A stretch of DNA of 64,000 nt from Blattamonas nauphoetae (GCA_033064195.1 JARBJD010000007.1:682001-746000), one strand, 5' to 3'. Positions 24,588-34,244 are shown, numbered from the stretch's first letter. The notes: generated from the sequence alone by a model not told the origin. Made by a program: numbers and translations.

Positions 24588-25032
24588 TGACCATGGGCCG
24601 ATCAATTCGAACTTGATATGGACTTGGTTGGCCAATATTTCTCCTGTAACTCTATTATTAGAGAGTTTTCGACTGCTTTTTCGAAGAATTCACAGGTTAA
24701 TCAACAATCTCCAATCTCTTTTTTTCTACTGGGTGAGTGATAAGTCATCTTCATCCCACAATTGTGTTTGGATGACATCTTTTCGAAAACAAACATCAAA
24801 TAGAGATCATCGTCACCATTCGGTTTGCTCACCACCTCATTCACTGATTTCTTTCCTACAGTTCAGACAGGGTTCATCTTCTTCTTTGGAAAGGTTGGAA
24901 GTGTATCTTTTGACGCCCACAGCCACAACTGCCTTGTTGGTTCGAGAGCTCCAAAATGGCCAATTAGAGGAGAGATCAGATCTCAATCAAAATGACTCAA
25001 TTCATTTGCTCAATTCGAGTTTCACAGAATGA
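24556..25032 (+). CDS. Unknown small protein, 2 exons, about 115 aa
   Basis: From ATG 24556 the frame runs to TGA 25032. A strong consensus intron (GTGAGTGA at 24733 to TTTCCTACAG at 24861, 129 bp) lies inside it; since 129 is a multiple of three and has no stop, the frame is open either way. The spliced product begins MSLAWEELVIIDHGP, has a hydrophobic and then basic middle (LLLESFRLLFRRIHRL) that could be a membrane-proximal helix, and a polar Asn/Ser-rich end. No family recognised. Its first exon overlaps the first exon of the Furry gene on the other strand by 32 bp or more. Confidence 0.42.
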   Translation: MSLAWEELVIIDHGPINSNLIWTWLANISPVTLLLESFRLLFRRIHRLINNLQSLFFYWVSDKSSSSHNCVWMTSFRKQTSNRDHRHHSVCSPPHSLISFLQFRQGSSSSLERLEVYLLTPTATTALLVRELQNGQLEERSDLNQNDSIHLLNSSFTE

Positions 25033-25689
25033 GAGGGGGAGAAAACAGGGAAAGGTGAAATCAATGTTGAAATGGATAGACGTGAGTGAATAATTTTGAA
25101 AAGACACACCACACTATAGTTGGTGACAAAAAACTTTTTTTCGTCTAATTGCCGTTTAGATGTTCACTAAACTTGTGAGGGGTGAAATCTTTCGTTTTTG
25201 TTTTGATCACCACAGATTTCACTTATTTTTGACATAGCCATTTTATTACCCTATTTTGTTTCAAAACCTCTCAAAAAGCTTCTCAATGATGAAATCCATC
25301 TAACAAAACCGATTCTGTGAGAGAGAATCAATAAAAATAAATCAATCGAGATGAAAGACGAAAAAAGTTTTCTCTGGTTCGATCCTGCAAAAACCTTCGA
25401 TGATCCGTCCTTGTTCAAAAAAAGGTGTCAAAACAATTAGTAAAAAGCTGAAATGTGAAAAATAATAAAAGACCACCAGTGTGTCATTTCAAAAATATTC
25501 GCTCACGTACTGTAAGAAGAGTGAAATGAGAAATGCGAGCTGCGAGATCAAGATTCGCTGACATCCAACCTCGATGGTTCCACGCTTAAATGTGTGTAGA
25601 CTGTCTTGCATGTCATGTTTTTCATCTAGAAGCCGAAACAACGACGGAGGATCGGAGAGAGGAAAAGGCATGATTTCGAGGTTTTGTGG
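25033..25689 (+). other. Gene-poor AT-rich spacer before the transposon nest
   Basis: No firm gene. A 60-codon minus-strand frame (25671-25489) beginning MPFPLSDPPSLFRLLDEKHD reads somewhat like protein and stops beside the first inverted-repeat element, so it may be a stranded exon. The remainder is AT-rich with short A/T runs and no recognisable motif. Confidence 0.4.
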
Positions 25690-26273
25690 AAGCTTGGCAG
25701 AACCCCCGACAGAATTCGAGATTTTTTCTGAGAAATGTTGTTTCGGGGAGTAAATAATTCTGCAAAAATTTTGGAGCTAAAGACCCATTATTGGGCCCTG
25801 TAGCCTCATACAGCAAAATGCACACAAAAACTGTGAACTTTTCGTCGTCACATCTCCCCAGCCAATCATCCGTTTTCAATAATATAAAGTGCATTCTATT
25901 CGTAAAAAACCTCAAAAAACAATATTTTCGAAAAAAGAGGAAAAATTTAGCCTCTGTGAGTGTTGTCGAGAAAAAATGAGTTTTTCGACTTTTTTCCAGA
26001 TACCCAGAGTTTTGTTTCAATATTTTTCTAAAATGTTCGGATCATCAAAAAAGTATCTGGTAAAAATTTCATGACAATTGATTCACTGGTTATTGAGATA
26101 TTGCCAAAATGAATTGAGTTAAATGACATTTTTCAAGTACAAGGCGGTTTTCTCAATGACTAGCCGGATATTTTTTCACAATTTTCTTTTTTCTTAGTTG
26201 GACGATATCAATCTGTTTTCGAGAAAATCTCGATTTATGGCGGTTTAAAGAATTTCTGCGCTATTGTGACGAC
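25690..26273 (-). mobile_element. MITE-like element family A, diverged copy
   Basis: This stretch is a diverged inverse copy of the intact family A element at 35737-36339: the same order of blocks appears (GAGCTAAAGACCCATTATTG, ATCCGTTTTCAATAATATAA, GGTAAAAATTTCATGACAAT, TTGAGATATTGCCAAAATGA), finishing in the terminal block CTCGATTTATGGCGGTTTAA at about 26233. The left terminus is eroded. No coding capacity. The right end directly touches a Tc1/mariner transposase fragment. Confidence 0.65.
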
Positions 26274-26690
26274 CCTTTGAGGAAGAAACAGACATCGAAA
26301 ACCCAACGTGGAAGGAGGAGGAAGACATCTGAACTCCAGGATCTGGAGATCGTCAAGATTATCGACTCAAAGCGTTTTGCTACTAGAAGAGATGTTCAAT
26401 CAGAAATCAAGAACACACTCAAAATAGACATTTCGGAATGGACGGTTTCAGAGCGAGCCAGAGAAGCGGGCATGAAGCAACGCATTGCCGCTAGGAAGTC
26501 CCTTCTGAGGGAGATCAATCGAGTGAAGCGGTTGAGATTTGCCAGTGAACATTTGAATTGGGGACATGAACAGTGGAAATCCGTTTTGTGGACTGATGAA
26601 TGTCCTATTCGTTTGTCGGAACCGCATGGAAAAGTATTCGTTTGGAGACGAGTCTGGTGGGAAGGAACTGGACATGGATTGAGTGTTCCT
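26264..26690 (+). mobile_element. Tc1/mariner transposase, N-terminal and first catalytic part (fragment)
   Basis: A plus-strand frame encodes an Arg/Lys-rich linker (QRGRRRKTSELQD), a helix-turn-helix region (FATRRDVQSEIKNTLKIDIS) and the start of the DDE domain: WKSVLWTDECPIRLSEPHGK with the first catalytic Asp, then VFVWRRVWWEG. The usual Tc1 protein would continue for about 170 residues with two more catalytic residues; here homology stops near 26690. The amino-terminal first helix-turn-helix and the inverted terminal repeat are not seen. The missing middle and C-terminal parts appear, in order and on the same strand, at 30556-30676 and 33913-34244. Confidence 0.78.
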
Positions 26691-26702
26691 GTTGGTGAAT
26701 GA

Positions 26703-27330
26703 CGGGTCTACTGAGGCGGGTGTCATGTCTCCAAACACTGTTTGAAGGATGTGCATCGAGTTGGACAGGATGCTTGGTGTGTCAGACCTGATGGCTGGTG
26801 GAGCGGTTGGGAGGAGTGAAGGAGTGACTGAGAGGGAAGATGCCGGGCATGGAGGAGCTGCTGGGAGAGAGTGAGGTTGTGGAGGAGGGATGTCCAGGTC
26901 CTCCTCCATCGACGAGTCGTCCTCAAGGACCCGTTGATGGAGGAGGAGGACTTCTGGGAGGGCGTGGGAGCGGGTCGTCATCCTAATCGTTCGCAGTGGC
27001 TCATATTCAACTTCAACTTCGGAAGATGACGTGTTCTCACTGCATAAATCTTTGTATTTTTGTTTTGTCTTCACAATTGTGTCTTCTGTTTCGCTGTCCT
27101 TCTCACTCCAACTCACTTCCTCGCTCTCTGTGTCCTCTGTGCTCTTTTTTCTTTTTGAACTTGTTCTTGTCAAGCTTCTTTTCGGTTTCGGTCTGTCTTT
27201 CTTCTTCACAGACTTGGTCAATTCTTCCACTTCACCATCTGTGAGAGATACTTCCTTCCCCTCTCTCCACATCTGGACTTTGATGAGAGGAATGGGGAGT
27301 TCTGATGGTGGGATGAGTGAGATGAGATCA
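26703..27330 (-). pseudogene. Stranded coding fragment, charged and Pro/Ser-rich protein
   Basis: On the minus strand a frame runs from about 27330 (RPLSDLISLIPPSELPIPLI) through an ATG at 27272 into a strongly charged region (KKDRPKPKRSLTRTSSKRKK, then many Glu/Ser) and a Pro/Ser-rich tail around SLPAAPPCPASSLSV. Base use is GC-richer than the transposon DNA around it, suggesting host coding sequence. It then runs into antisense Tc1 sequence near 26700, so the natural end is lost. The 5' end has a plausible acceptor (TCCAG before the ATG). Family unknown; it may be a gene split by the insertions, or a piece captured by one. Confidence 0.4.
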
Positions 27331-28074
27331 GAAAGTGGGCGTATCCTTATGCGGTTGCTGATCGTGCATATTATTGATAGTTTTTGAAAGAGGAGGATTG
27401 ATCAAAAACTTGTTTGAACTGAATGAAGTGAAAAAGGGTAGATCAAACCAACTTGTAGAAATGAATAAACCTAAGAATAAAATATGCCCAGAAGTGATTG
27501 AAAATTGGTACAATGCTCAGAATCGTCAGAAACGAGCTGGATAAAATACTTAGGGTTAGGAGGGCGAACACTTCACCTTTGGAATGGAACTTTTATTTTT
27601 GAATTGAGTTAAAGATAAACGAATGTTTTCTCCAATGATGAAAAAACCCTTTAGATTTAAGCCTGCAAAATGAGGTCTCTTTTTTGACAAAATAATTGCA
27701 TTTAGACCTGAAAAACGTATCCACCGAAATGCTTGAAAAAGTATTATCTGTCATATTGGGATCATCGCTGATTGTTCTTGAAAAATAATCGTTGGTTCAA
27801 TCGGAATTGAGAATCACTGTTCAAACTGAATGCCTCTATTCCGGACTAATTGCGATCTAGGTACCTATCGATATTCTTCTTCTGTACTACTAGTGGCGTC
27901 ACCAATCGGTGTTTTTTCTTGAAAAATCCCGATTGGTCAAACAAAGATTATCAGAACATATAGCAGTATACTCCCACACGATCCCTTGAAAACCTCAAAA
28001 AACCTCTTTTAGACCGCATTTTTCTTGTTTTCTTGTCATATATTCACAACTTGTGAATCAATTTTGATGAGATT
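27331..28074 (+). other. AT-rich spacer, probably decayed element DNA
   Basis: No gene. The last 120 bp (CTCAAAAAACCTC, then CACAACTTGTGAATCAATTT) resembles the interior of element families A and B, so at least part is eroded transposon. The rest shows no structure I can support. Confidence 0.4.
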
Positions 28075-28165
28075 TTAGACAAATCTATTGTTTGATGAAG
28101 ATACTTCTTTGGAAAAAAAGAAGAAAAAAGTCCTGGTATTTGGGAAGATGAGAAAAATCACTATT

Positions 28166-28447
28166 TCAAGGTCCTGACTTGGAGCATCCGAGAGATTTTG
28201 GTTGATTATTGCGTTGAGGAGCAAAGATGGAGAATGAAACGCAGTGAGCTGTTGTGGTGTTGTTGATTCTCTGTTCGAGTTGGAAAATGGTGAGAGTTTC
28301 TTTCTGTACTGCAGCCGTTGGATGATTGAGAGGAGATAGAATCTTCTCAAGAATTACAAAGGACAATTGAAGAGATGGAGACAAAGATGGATGAAGACTT
28401 TCGTCCTTCTTTCTTGAAGAAGAACAAGTGGTGAGCGTGGTCTTCAT
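28166..28447 (-). pseudogene. Stranded exon-like fragment, helical protein
   Basis: A 93-codon minus-strand frame contains a helix-rich segment (LSFVILEKILSPLNHPTAAV, then KETLTIFQLEQRINN) that reads like one armadillo-style repeat of the helical proteins elsewhere in the window. The rest of such a gene is absent, and element DNA lies on both sides. It may be a relic exon. Confidence 0.3.
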
Positions 28448-28539
28448 TGACCGTCGCCTTCCTTTTTTGGATTTTCAGATCTCTCTCCAATTCATCTTTC
28501 ACACCTCATGGACGTGTGATTAATCCAAAAAATTCACCT

Positions 28540-29095
28540 ATCCTGGTATCAGGGGTTGAAAGAAACATATTGGTTCCTCTAAGACAAAATAATGCTAAGA
28601 GTTCTAGACCTATGCGAATAAGAGAAATCCTCAAAACCCCCTGTTTAATCGAAAAAAATCGTTTCGGCAATATCTCGACAAAGAATAATTAGCAAAACGG
28701 ATGTCTGGTTGTTGAGAAACGAGCCCAAAAAGTTGAGAAAAATGTTTGGATTACTGGATTTCACAGTATTTTGAGGTTTTCTCTGTCATAGGCATTTTGG
28801 CACTAAACCAATTGTAATTTTTCTTAGTGTGACCAATATACAGTTGGGTCAGAATTTTTGATATCATTCAAAAGTCCGAAGACCAACATTCAACACTATT
28901 CTCCTCTCATGGTTGAGAAATGAATCAACCTTTTTCTAGAATTGGTGGGTGACATGATAGAATAATCTTTTCGAGATCTTTGATCAAGCTGCGACAAGAG
29001 CGGTGAATTACTTTTTTTGAAAGTTGGTCTTCGGACTTTTGAATGATGTCAAAAATTCTGACCCATTTCTCAAGCCCCATGTTCCGGTTTTTGGA
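28540..29095 (+). mobile_element. MITE-like element family B, older copy, interrupted
   Basis: Both ends match the family B element at 34241-34772: the left side has GGGGTTGAAAGAAACATATT and CTCAAAAC, the right side has TATTTTGAGGTTTTCTC, TTTTTCTTAGTGTGACCAAT and CAAGCCCCATGTTCCGG. It is more diverged than the other copy and is split by the family C element at 28848-29065, so B is the older insertion. Confidence 0.6.
28848..29065 (+). mobile_element. MITE-like element family C, 218 bp, inside family B
   Basis: Terminal inverted repeats of about 46 bp start GGGTCAGAATTTTTGATATC on the left and end GTCAAAAATTCTGACCC on the right, with the internal block ATTCAAAAGTCCGAAGACCA in both arms; only a few positions differ. 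The 120-bp centre has no coding frame. It splits a family B copy. No clear target-site duplication can be read. A lone family C end lies at 35121-35168. Confidence 0.75.
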
Positions 29096-29904
29096 GAAAA
29101 ACCGTGTCGTGAATATATCTCTGTAGAGTCCTCACAGATACGATTCAACAAGAACTCGATTACGATGACCACATACGCAAGCAAGTGGGGTGTCGGTGTA
29201 GGATGGAAGAGAGACAGGACGGAAGATGCTTAGCAGGTTTTCTTTGGCGATCCTCAGCCGTATCTACAAGTTAAGCCATCAACCGCGCTCCAAATGTTTT
29301 CAGATTACTTGGGATGTGGAACATCAAGACGTAGTCTACCGCAACTCTGCAAATACGTTCGTTACCTACTTTGCAGAGTTCTTTTTGCACTACAAAGCGT
29401 TAGTCCTACATCTCTGTACCGGATTCATGCAAAACCACTACAACAAATTTGAATCCTCATTGATAAAGGTTTGAACGACTCAAATTACGACGGACAGTAC
29501 TCCATTGATTCTCTCTTGGTTATTGTTGTGTACGTCACGATGACAATGTCAGAGTTTTTTCTGGATTTCCAAAGCATGGATGAAACAAATGATTTGGAGC
29601 AGATCCGTGTTGAGACGACCCAATCAGCTCAAGATACAATTGAAGCTTTGATTGTTTCAATGAACAAAGTTCCATCACAAAATACGGAACCAACTGTACT
29701 CTCCCTCGAATCGATCATATCGCAGTTCGATGATCCCATCATCTACATTTACCTATTACAGTTCACGGTTTCCCACCGTTTCTCTTCTTTGACTTTGTCC
29801 TTAAGGACTTTGCTGGTTGGCGAGATCCATTTCAACATCTAAAGGGAAGATGAGGTGCAAAGTGAGAGCCTGTCCATCCGTACAAACCACATACAGCATG
29901 GTGC
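29096..29904 (+). pseudogene. Coding-like segments of an unidentified protein, probably decayed
   Basis: Plus-strand protein-like text appears in pieces: around 29240-29430 a frame gives PYLQVKPSTALQMFSDYLG and LCKYVRYLLCRVLFALQS, and 29471-29842 gives a frame with MSEFFLDFQSMDETNDLEQI and ending LVGEIHFNI. The two lie in different frames with no clean splice sites that I could join. I do not recognise the family. The pieces look like host coding DNA rather than transposase. Confidence 0.35.
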
Positions 29905-30235
29905 ACGAAAAAATTCCTCTCACAAAGTTTCATACTCTCATATTGACTACAAAATTCGACAATATTCTCAAAATCGGATATCCACACACCATACCCTCTC
30001 ACGTCAGGGTTGTCGGTTGTTGGTTTTTGGACCCAAGGGGGGTTTCACGCTGACTTTTTGAAAAAACTTTGAAAAAAAGATTGAGAAAAACAAAAGATAT
30101 CGGAGAGCGAAGACCGAAAATGAAAATGAAAGTCGCAGAATTGAACAAAAAGTGACTGAAATTCAAAAAAAAGTTTTCGAATTTTGCAGTCAATATGAGA
30201 GTATGAAACTTTGTGAGAGGAATTTCAAGGTATTT
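29905..30235 (+). mobile_element. MITE-like element family D, about 330 bp
   Basis: Inverted arms at 29912-29965 and 30173-30226 share TTCCTCTCACAAAGTTTCAT and ACTCTCATATTGACT in opposite orientation, with a few differences. The 207-bp centre lacks coding capacity. Family unrelated in sequence to A, B or C. Confidence 0.6.
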
Positions 30236-30555
30236 TTCTGTTTTGACAGAATTGTGAGAGTATTGTGTGTGAATTTGAATGTATTTTGCCTTTTTTGGTA
30301 GTTTAGATCCACGTTCTGTATTTTGTAGTTGTTTCAGATAGTCTTCCAACTTTTTCAATCATTCTTCTTCCATTTCAATAAGTTTCTATTCCCAGATATC
30401 TTCATCCATTCCTTTCCATCTCATCCAATCCAATTTCAGCGAATTTGTTGGGTGAAGTGACTGGTTCGAGCTATCTTGAGCTCTTTCTCGGGCTTTCTTG
30501 AGCCTCTTATCAAGTTTTCTTGAGCCTCTTGAACGAGCTTTCTTGAGATCCTTGT
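30236..30555 (+). other. Spacer with a short tandem motif
   Basis: No gene. Around 30470-30550 the words CTTTCTTGAG and TTGAGCCTCTT recur several times in a degenerate tandem array, which on the minus strand reads as Lys/Arg-rich text. The remainder is unremarkable. Confidence 0.35.
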
Positions 30556-30676
30556 TCTGGACAGTGGCCCAAGAATAATGATCAGGGTTTAACCCCCATT
30601 TTGTTTGGGGCGTAGGAACATCAGGTCTAGGTGCGGTGTTTGAAGCTCATGGTAGCCATTTACTCCGGTTAACACT
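30556..30676 (+). mobile_element. Tc1/mariner transposase, middle part (fragment)
   Basis: The plus-strand frame HFVWGVGTSGLGAVFEAHG fits the conserved W-G-x5-G-x-G-x2-F-x3-G strand that follows the first catalytic Asp in Tc1 transposases. It stops at 30676, exactly where the left arm of the large palindrome begins. See 26264-26690 and 33913-34244 for the other parts. Confidence 0.6.
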
Positions 30677-30828
30677 GAGGATGACATCATCTCCGCCATG
30701 CCGCCACTCATTTACTGATCGTGACGCTCTGGAGCCTTCTTTTCTTGCGTTCTTTGTGCGGAAAAATAGGATTTTTCTTCATTTTTGGACATGTCCATGT
30801 TTGCTTGTGTTCTCAAATTCTTGTTATA

Positions 30829-31104
30829 TCATTTTTCTTCTCTATGGTCTTCACTGGTTCTCCATTGCTGAGAATCCCCTTTTTTGGGGTTTGAGGAATT
30901 TGAATGGTTACATGCGACGTGATTGAGACAAATGAGATGATCGTGATGAGGGAACGAATCGTTGACCGAGGGGACGAGCGCTGAACCTCTATCACTAATG
31001 ATGACCATCGGTGCAGAGAGAATGGGGATTGTCCTTTTCGTGGAATTGAAATATGCATTCCAATTCTGTGATGTCTCTCCGTTGGTGATTCCCAGACAAA
31101 ACAT
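30829..31104 (-). mobile_element. MULE-type transposase fragment, left arm copy
   Basis: Identical to 33485-33760. The frame has CLGITNGETSQNWNAYF, then MVIISDRGSALVPSVNDSFP and HHDHLICLNHVACN. This order (E-x-W-x2-F, II-SDR-x3-L, FP-x3-H-x2-C-x2-H-x3-N) matches the central MULE transposase domain: the Asp of SDRG is the second catalytic residue and the C-x2-H pair its hallmark. Only about 70 residues are left. Confidence 0.6.
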
Positions 31105-31164
31105 GCATTGATATGAAGGATTCTTCTCTCATCAGATTCGGGGAAAATCTCGATTTCTGGTGGG

Positions 31165-31911
31165 TTAACGAATTTCGGCGCCTTTCCGATAAAGGATTTC
31201 GCTAATGAAATGGAATATACGTTTGTCCAGTTGTCCTCTTTGATCTTTGTAGAACACAACGAAAGCAAGGTCGGTGAGCTGTTGCTTCTCAAAAAAGTCT
31301 TTTTGAGATTCCACTCGTGAAATTGGAATCCTCCAATTCTCCTTAAAATCTGTCACAATCATAAATTGATGAGGACTGAGATTCTGTCTTAATGAGTTAA
31401 TGCTTCTTCTTTGATACTCAGCTTCAAATCGATGTTCGTCAAGGGCTTGTATTTCCTTCTCCAATTTCTCAATCTTAACTCGTTCAGAATCTTGTAGAGT
31501 CGCAAGCTCAGGAACCGCTTCTTTTCTCCTGATACAATCTGGACAGACATCCGTCCTCCGTCTGGATTCTCGCAAGTCAGTCGTTAAACTGCAAAATGTA
31601 CTATATCCCATTTTAATTCCTGTTTCTATTTCCAGTTGTTGCCAGATTTCCAGTTTAGTTTGACTTATCGACCTCACACGCATCCATCTGGAAGGATCTC
31701 CAGAGACAATACGTTGTTCTTTTGAACCCTCTTCAGAGTGATTGACTATGAAATCCCGAAAAAGGGCCTGCTGACTATCACTTCGCGACGTTCGTGATGG
31801 CGGTGGGTGGGTGAGCTTCTCTCGAACATGTCGTCCTTTTTTGAAGTGCTTTCTTGCTGAATAAAACCGACTTTTGGAGTTCGTGAACCCACGAGAAACA
31901 AGAAAGTCCAA
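31165..31911 (-). CDS. Transposase-like ORF, left arm copy
   Basis: Identical to 32678-33424. A 248-codon frame whose open reading extends upstream by about 23 codons (VLAHHFSLDFLVSRGF). It contains a CPDC pair that may belong to a zinc site, a coiled segment (RVKIEKLEKEIQALDEHRFE), and then MIVTDFKENWRIP and LAFVVFYKDQRG, a pattern I associate with DDE-type transposases of a poorly named family: the Asp of TDFKEN would be the first catalytic residue. The frame ends inside the truncated family A terminus, so the downstream catalytic residues are missing. Confidence 0.5.
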   Translation of the reverse strand: MDFLVSRGFTNSKSRFYSARKHFKKGRHVREKLTHPPPSRTSRSDSQQALFRDFIVNHSEEGSKEQRIVSGDPSRWMRVRSISQTKLEIWQQLEIETGIKMGYSTFCSLTTDLRESRRRTDVCPDCIRRKEAVPELATLQDSERVKIEKLEKEIQALDEHRFEAEYQRRSINSLRQNLSPHQFMIVTDFKENWRIPISRVESQKDFFEKQQLTDLAFVVFYKDQRGQLDKRIFHFISEILYRKGAEIR

Positions 31912-32247
31912 TGAAAAATGGTGTGCGAGGACTGATCCAACATCAAGCGGTACAATTCTGCTCTTTTGACAAATTGACAGTCAGTCTGTCGCAAGATTTT
32001 TCATCTTTTCTGAAATTTTTATTGACAAAAACTTTGAAAACAAAAAAGAAAGGATACCATCATGCTCCTTCTCAATCGATTGCAACACGGAAGGACACTT
32101 CTTAATATTGCACACGAGATGCTTGACGAGATCATCTGGATTAGATGGCCAGTGAATGGGGATTGTTTCACCGAGTCCAAAGAAAGACTCCAGCACCGAC
32201 CAGATCCCACGTTCAAAAAGGCTGGATCTGGAGGCAAGTTGGTGAGG

Positions 32248-32341
32248 TGAAGGGATCCCTGTCCCGCAGCGGACATGCTGCACCAAAACTGCTGGGTCGT
32301 CGCCACCTTGATTGTTGGTTGAGTCTTTCCATCGCTCCACT
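32248..32341 (+). repeat. 94-bp unique spacer of the large palindrome
   Basis: The only non-symmetric DNA between the two arms. It contains no frame of its own; arms plus spacer would fold into a 1.57-kb hairpin stem with a 94-base loop. Confidence 0.85.
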
Positions 32342-32677
32342 CCTCACCAACTTGCCTCCAGATCCAGCCTTTTTGAACGTGGGATCTGGTCGGTGCTGGA
32401 GTCTTTCTTTGGACTCGGTGAAACAATCCCCATTCACTGGCCATCTAATCCAGATGATCTCGTCAAGCATCTCGTGTGCAATATTAAGAAGTGTCCTTCC
32501 GTGTTGCAATCGATTGAGAAGGAGCATGATGGTATCCTTTCTTTTTTGTTTTCAAAGTTTTTGTCAATAAAAATTTCAGAAAAGATGAAAAATCTTGCGA
32601 CAGACTGACTGTCAATTTGTCAAAAGAGCAGAATTGTACCGCTTGATGTTGGATCAGTCCTCGCACACCATTTTTCA

Positions 32678-33424
32678 TTGGACTTTCTTGTTTCTCGTGG
32701 GTTCACGAACTCCAAAAGTCGGTTTTATTCAGCAAGAAAGCACTTCAAAAAAGGACGACATGTTCGAGAGAAGCTCACCCACCCACCGCCATCACGAACG
32801 TCGCGAAGTGATAGTCAGCAGGCCCTTTTTCGGGATTTCATAGTCAATCACTCTGAAGAGGGTTCAAAAGAACAACGTATTGTCTCTGGAGATCCTTCCA
32901 GATGGATGCGTGTGAGGTCGATAAGTCAAACTAAACTGGAAATCTGGCAACAACTGGAAATAGAAACAGGAATTAAAATGGGATATAGTACATTTTGCAG
33001 TTTAACGACTGACTTGCGAGAATCCAGACGGAGGACGGATGTCTGTCCAGATTGTATCAGGAGAAAAGAAGCGGTTCCTGAGCTTGCGACTCTACAAGAT
33101 TCTGAACGAGTTAAGATTGAGAAATTGGAGAAGGAAATACAAGCCCTTGACGAACATCGATTTGAAGCTGAGTATCAAAGAAGAAGCATTAACTCATTAA
33201 GACAGAATCTCAGTCCTCATCAATTTATGATTGTGACAGATTTTAAGGAGAATTGGAGGATTCCAATTTCACGAGTGGAATCTCAAAAAGACTTTTTTGA
33301 GAAGCAACAGCTCACCGACCTTGCTTTCGTTGTGTTCTACAAAGATCAAAGAGGACAACTGGACAAACGTATATTCCATTTCATTAGCGAAATCCTTTAT
33401 CGGAAAGGCGCCGAAATTCGTTAA
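32678..33424 (+). CDS. Transposase-like ORF, right arm copy
   Basis: Same 248 codons as the left-arm copy on the opposite strand. A possible 5' exon (about 32343-32528, with HQLASRSSLFERGIWSVLES and LGETIPIHWPSNPDDL) may join through a short intron starting GTATCCTTTC and ending AATTTCAG near 32579, but no phase gave a clean join to this frame. Truncated by element insertion at its 3' end; probably not active. Confidence 0.5.
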   Translation: MDFLVSRGFTNSKSRFYSARKHFKKGRHVREKLTHPPPSRTSRSDSQQALFRDFIVNHSEEGSKEQRIVSGDPSRWMRVRSISQTKLEIWQQLEIETGIKMGYSTFCSLTTDLRESRRRTDVCPDCIRRKEAVPELATLQDSERVKIEKLEKEIQALDEHRFEAEYQRRSINSLRQNLSPHQFMIVTDFKENWRIPISRVESQKDFFEKQQLTDLAFVVFYKDQRGQLDKRIFHFISEILYRKGAEIR

Positions 33425-33484
33425 CCCACCAGAAATCGAGATTTTCCCCGAATCTGATGAGAGAAGAATCCTTCATATCAATGC

Positions 33485-33760
33485 ATGTTTTGTCTGGGAA
33501 TCACCAACGGAGAGACATCACAGAATTGGAATGCATATTTCAATTCCACGAAAAGGACAATCCCCATTCTCTCTGCACCGATGGTCATCATTAGTGATAG
33601 AGGTTCAGCGCTCGTCCCCTCGGTCAACGATTCGTTCCCTCATCACGATCATCTCATTTGTCTCAATCACGTCGCATGTAACCATTCAAATTCCTCAAAC
33701 CCCAAAAAAGGGGATTCTCAGCAATGGAGAACCAGTGAAGACCATAGAGAAGAAAAATGA
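33485..33760 (+). mobile_element. MULE-type transposase fragment, right arm copy
   Basis: Same as the left-arm copy. Beyond NHVACN the frame loses similarity. It lies outside the truncated family A terminus, so it comes from a different element than the 248-codon frame. Confidence 0.6.
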
Positions 33761-33912
33761 TATAACAAGAATTTGAGAACACAAGCAAACATGGACATGT
33801 CCAAAAATGAAGAAAAATCCTATTTTTCCGCACAAAGAACGCAAGAAAAGAAGGCTCCAGAGCGTCACGATCAGTAAATGAGTGGCGGCATGGCGGAGAT
33901 GATGTCATCCTC

Positions 33913-34244
33913 GATTGTGTGGAAGCGATTTTCAGTTCCAGCAAGACAATCACCCAAACTCTCCCGATTTCTCCCCAATCGAGAATCTGTTCTCAGGGCT
34001 GGAGAGGAACGTGGCGGAACGGTGCCCTCCCCCAAAAGATGATCTGATCAGAATCACGATCGAGGAATGGGAGAATCTCAGATCCGACTCTACTCACGCT
34101 CTGGTGTCATCATTACCTTATCCCTGTGTGGCCTGGCCTGACCAAGAGGAAATCACTGAATATCCTGGCCACCCATATGCCACAAGATGCGTCAGAATTT
34201 TTGAAAGTAGTGGTTTTAATCCGTACATTTTCAAAAATCCGTAA
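33913..34244 (+). mobile_element. Tc1/mariner transposase, C-terminal part (fragment)
   Basis: Starts at the outer border of the palindrome. The frame has FQFQQDNHPN (second catalytic Asp region) immediately followed by SPDFSPIENLFSGLERNV, where the usual 20-25 residues between QDN and PIEN are missing; PIEN carries the third catalytic position in the Tc1 family. It continues through EEWENLRSD and LVSSLPYPC. The stop codon is supplied by the terminus of the family B element that begins here. Confidence 0.75.

Larger units (their letters stand above)
30677..32247 (-). repeat. Left arm of 1,571-bp inverted repeat
   Basis: Reverse complement of 32342-33912. Every frame compared is identical between arms (248, 159, 91, 82 and 64 codons), and I found no mismatch by eye. 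Arms are of equal length. From the centre outwards each arm carries a transposase N-terminal region, a 248-codon transposase frame, a truncated family A terminus (GGAAAGGCGCCGAAATTCGT at 31168-31190), and a MULE-like transposase fragment. Confidence 0.9.
32342..33912 (+). repeat. Right arm of 1,571-bp inverted repeat
   Basis: Partner of 30677-32247, with the same content in the opposite direction. It ends at 33912 where Tc1/mariner sequence resumes. Confidence 0.9.

Noticed and set aside
30677-33912. The palindrome as the terminal repeats of a Polinton-like element
   Set aside because: The arms are joined by only 94 bp, and no DNA polymerase B, integrase, packaging ATPase or capsid gene is present; the frames are DNA-transposon transposases.
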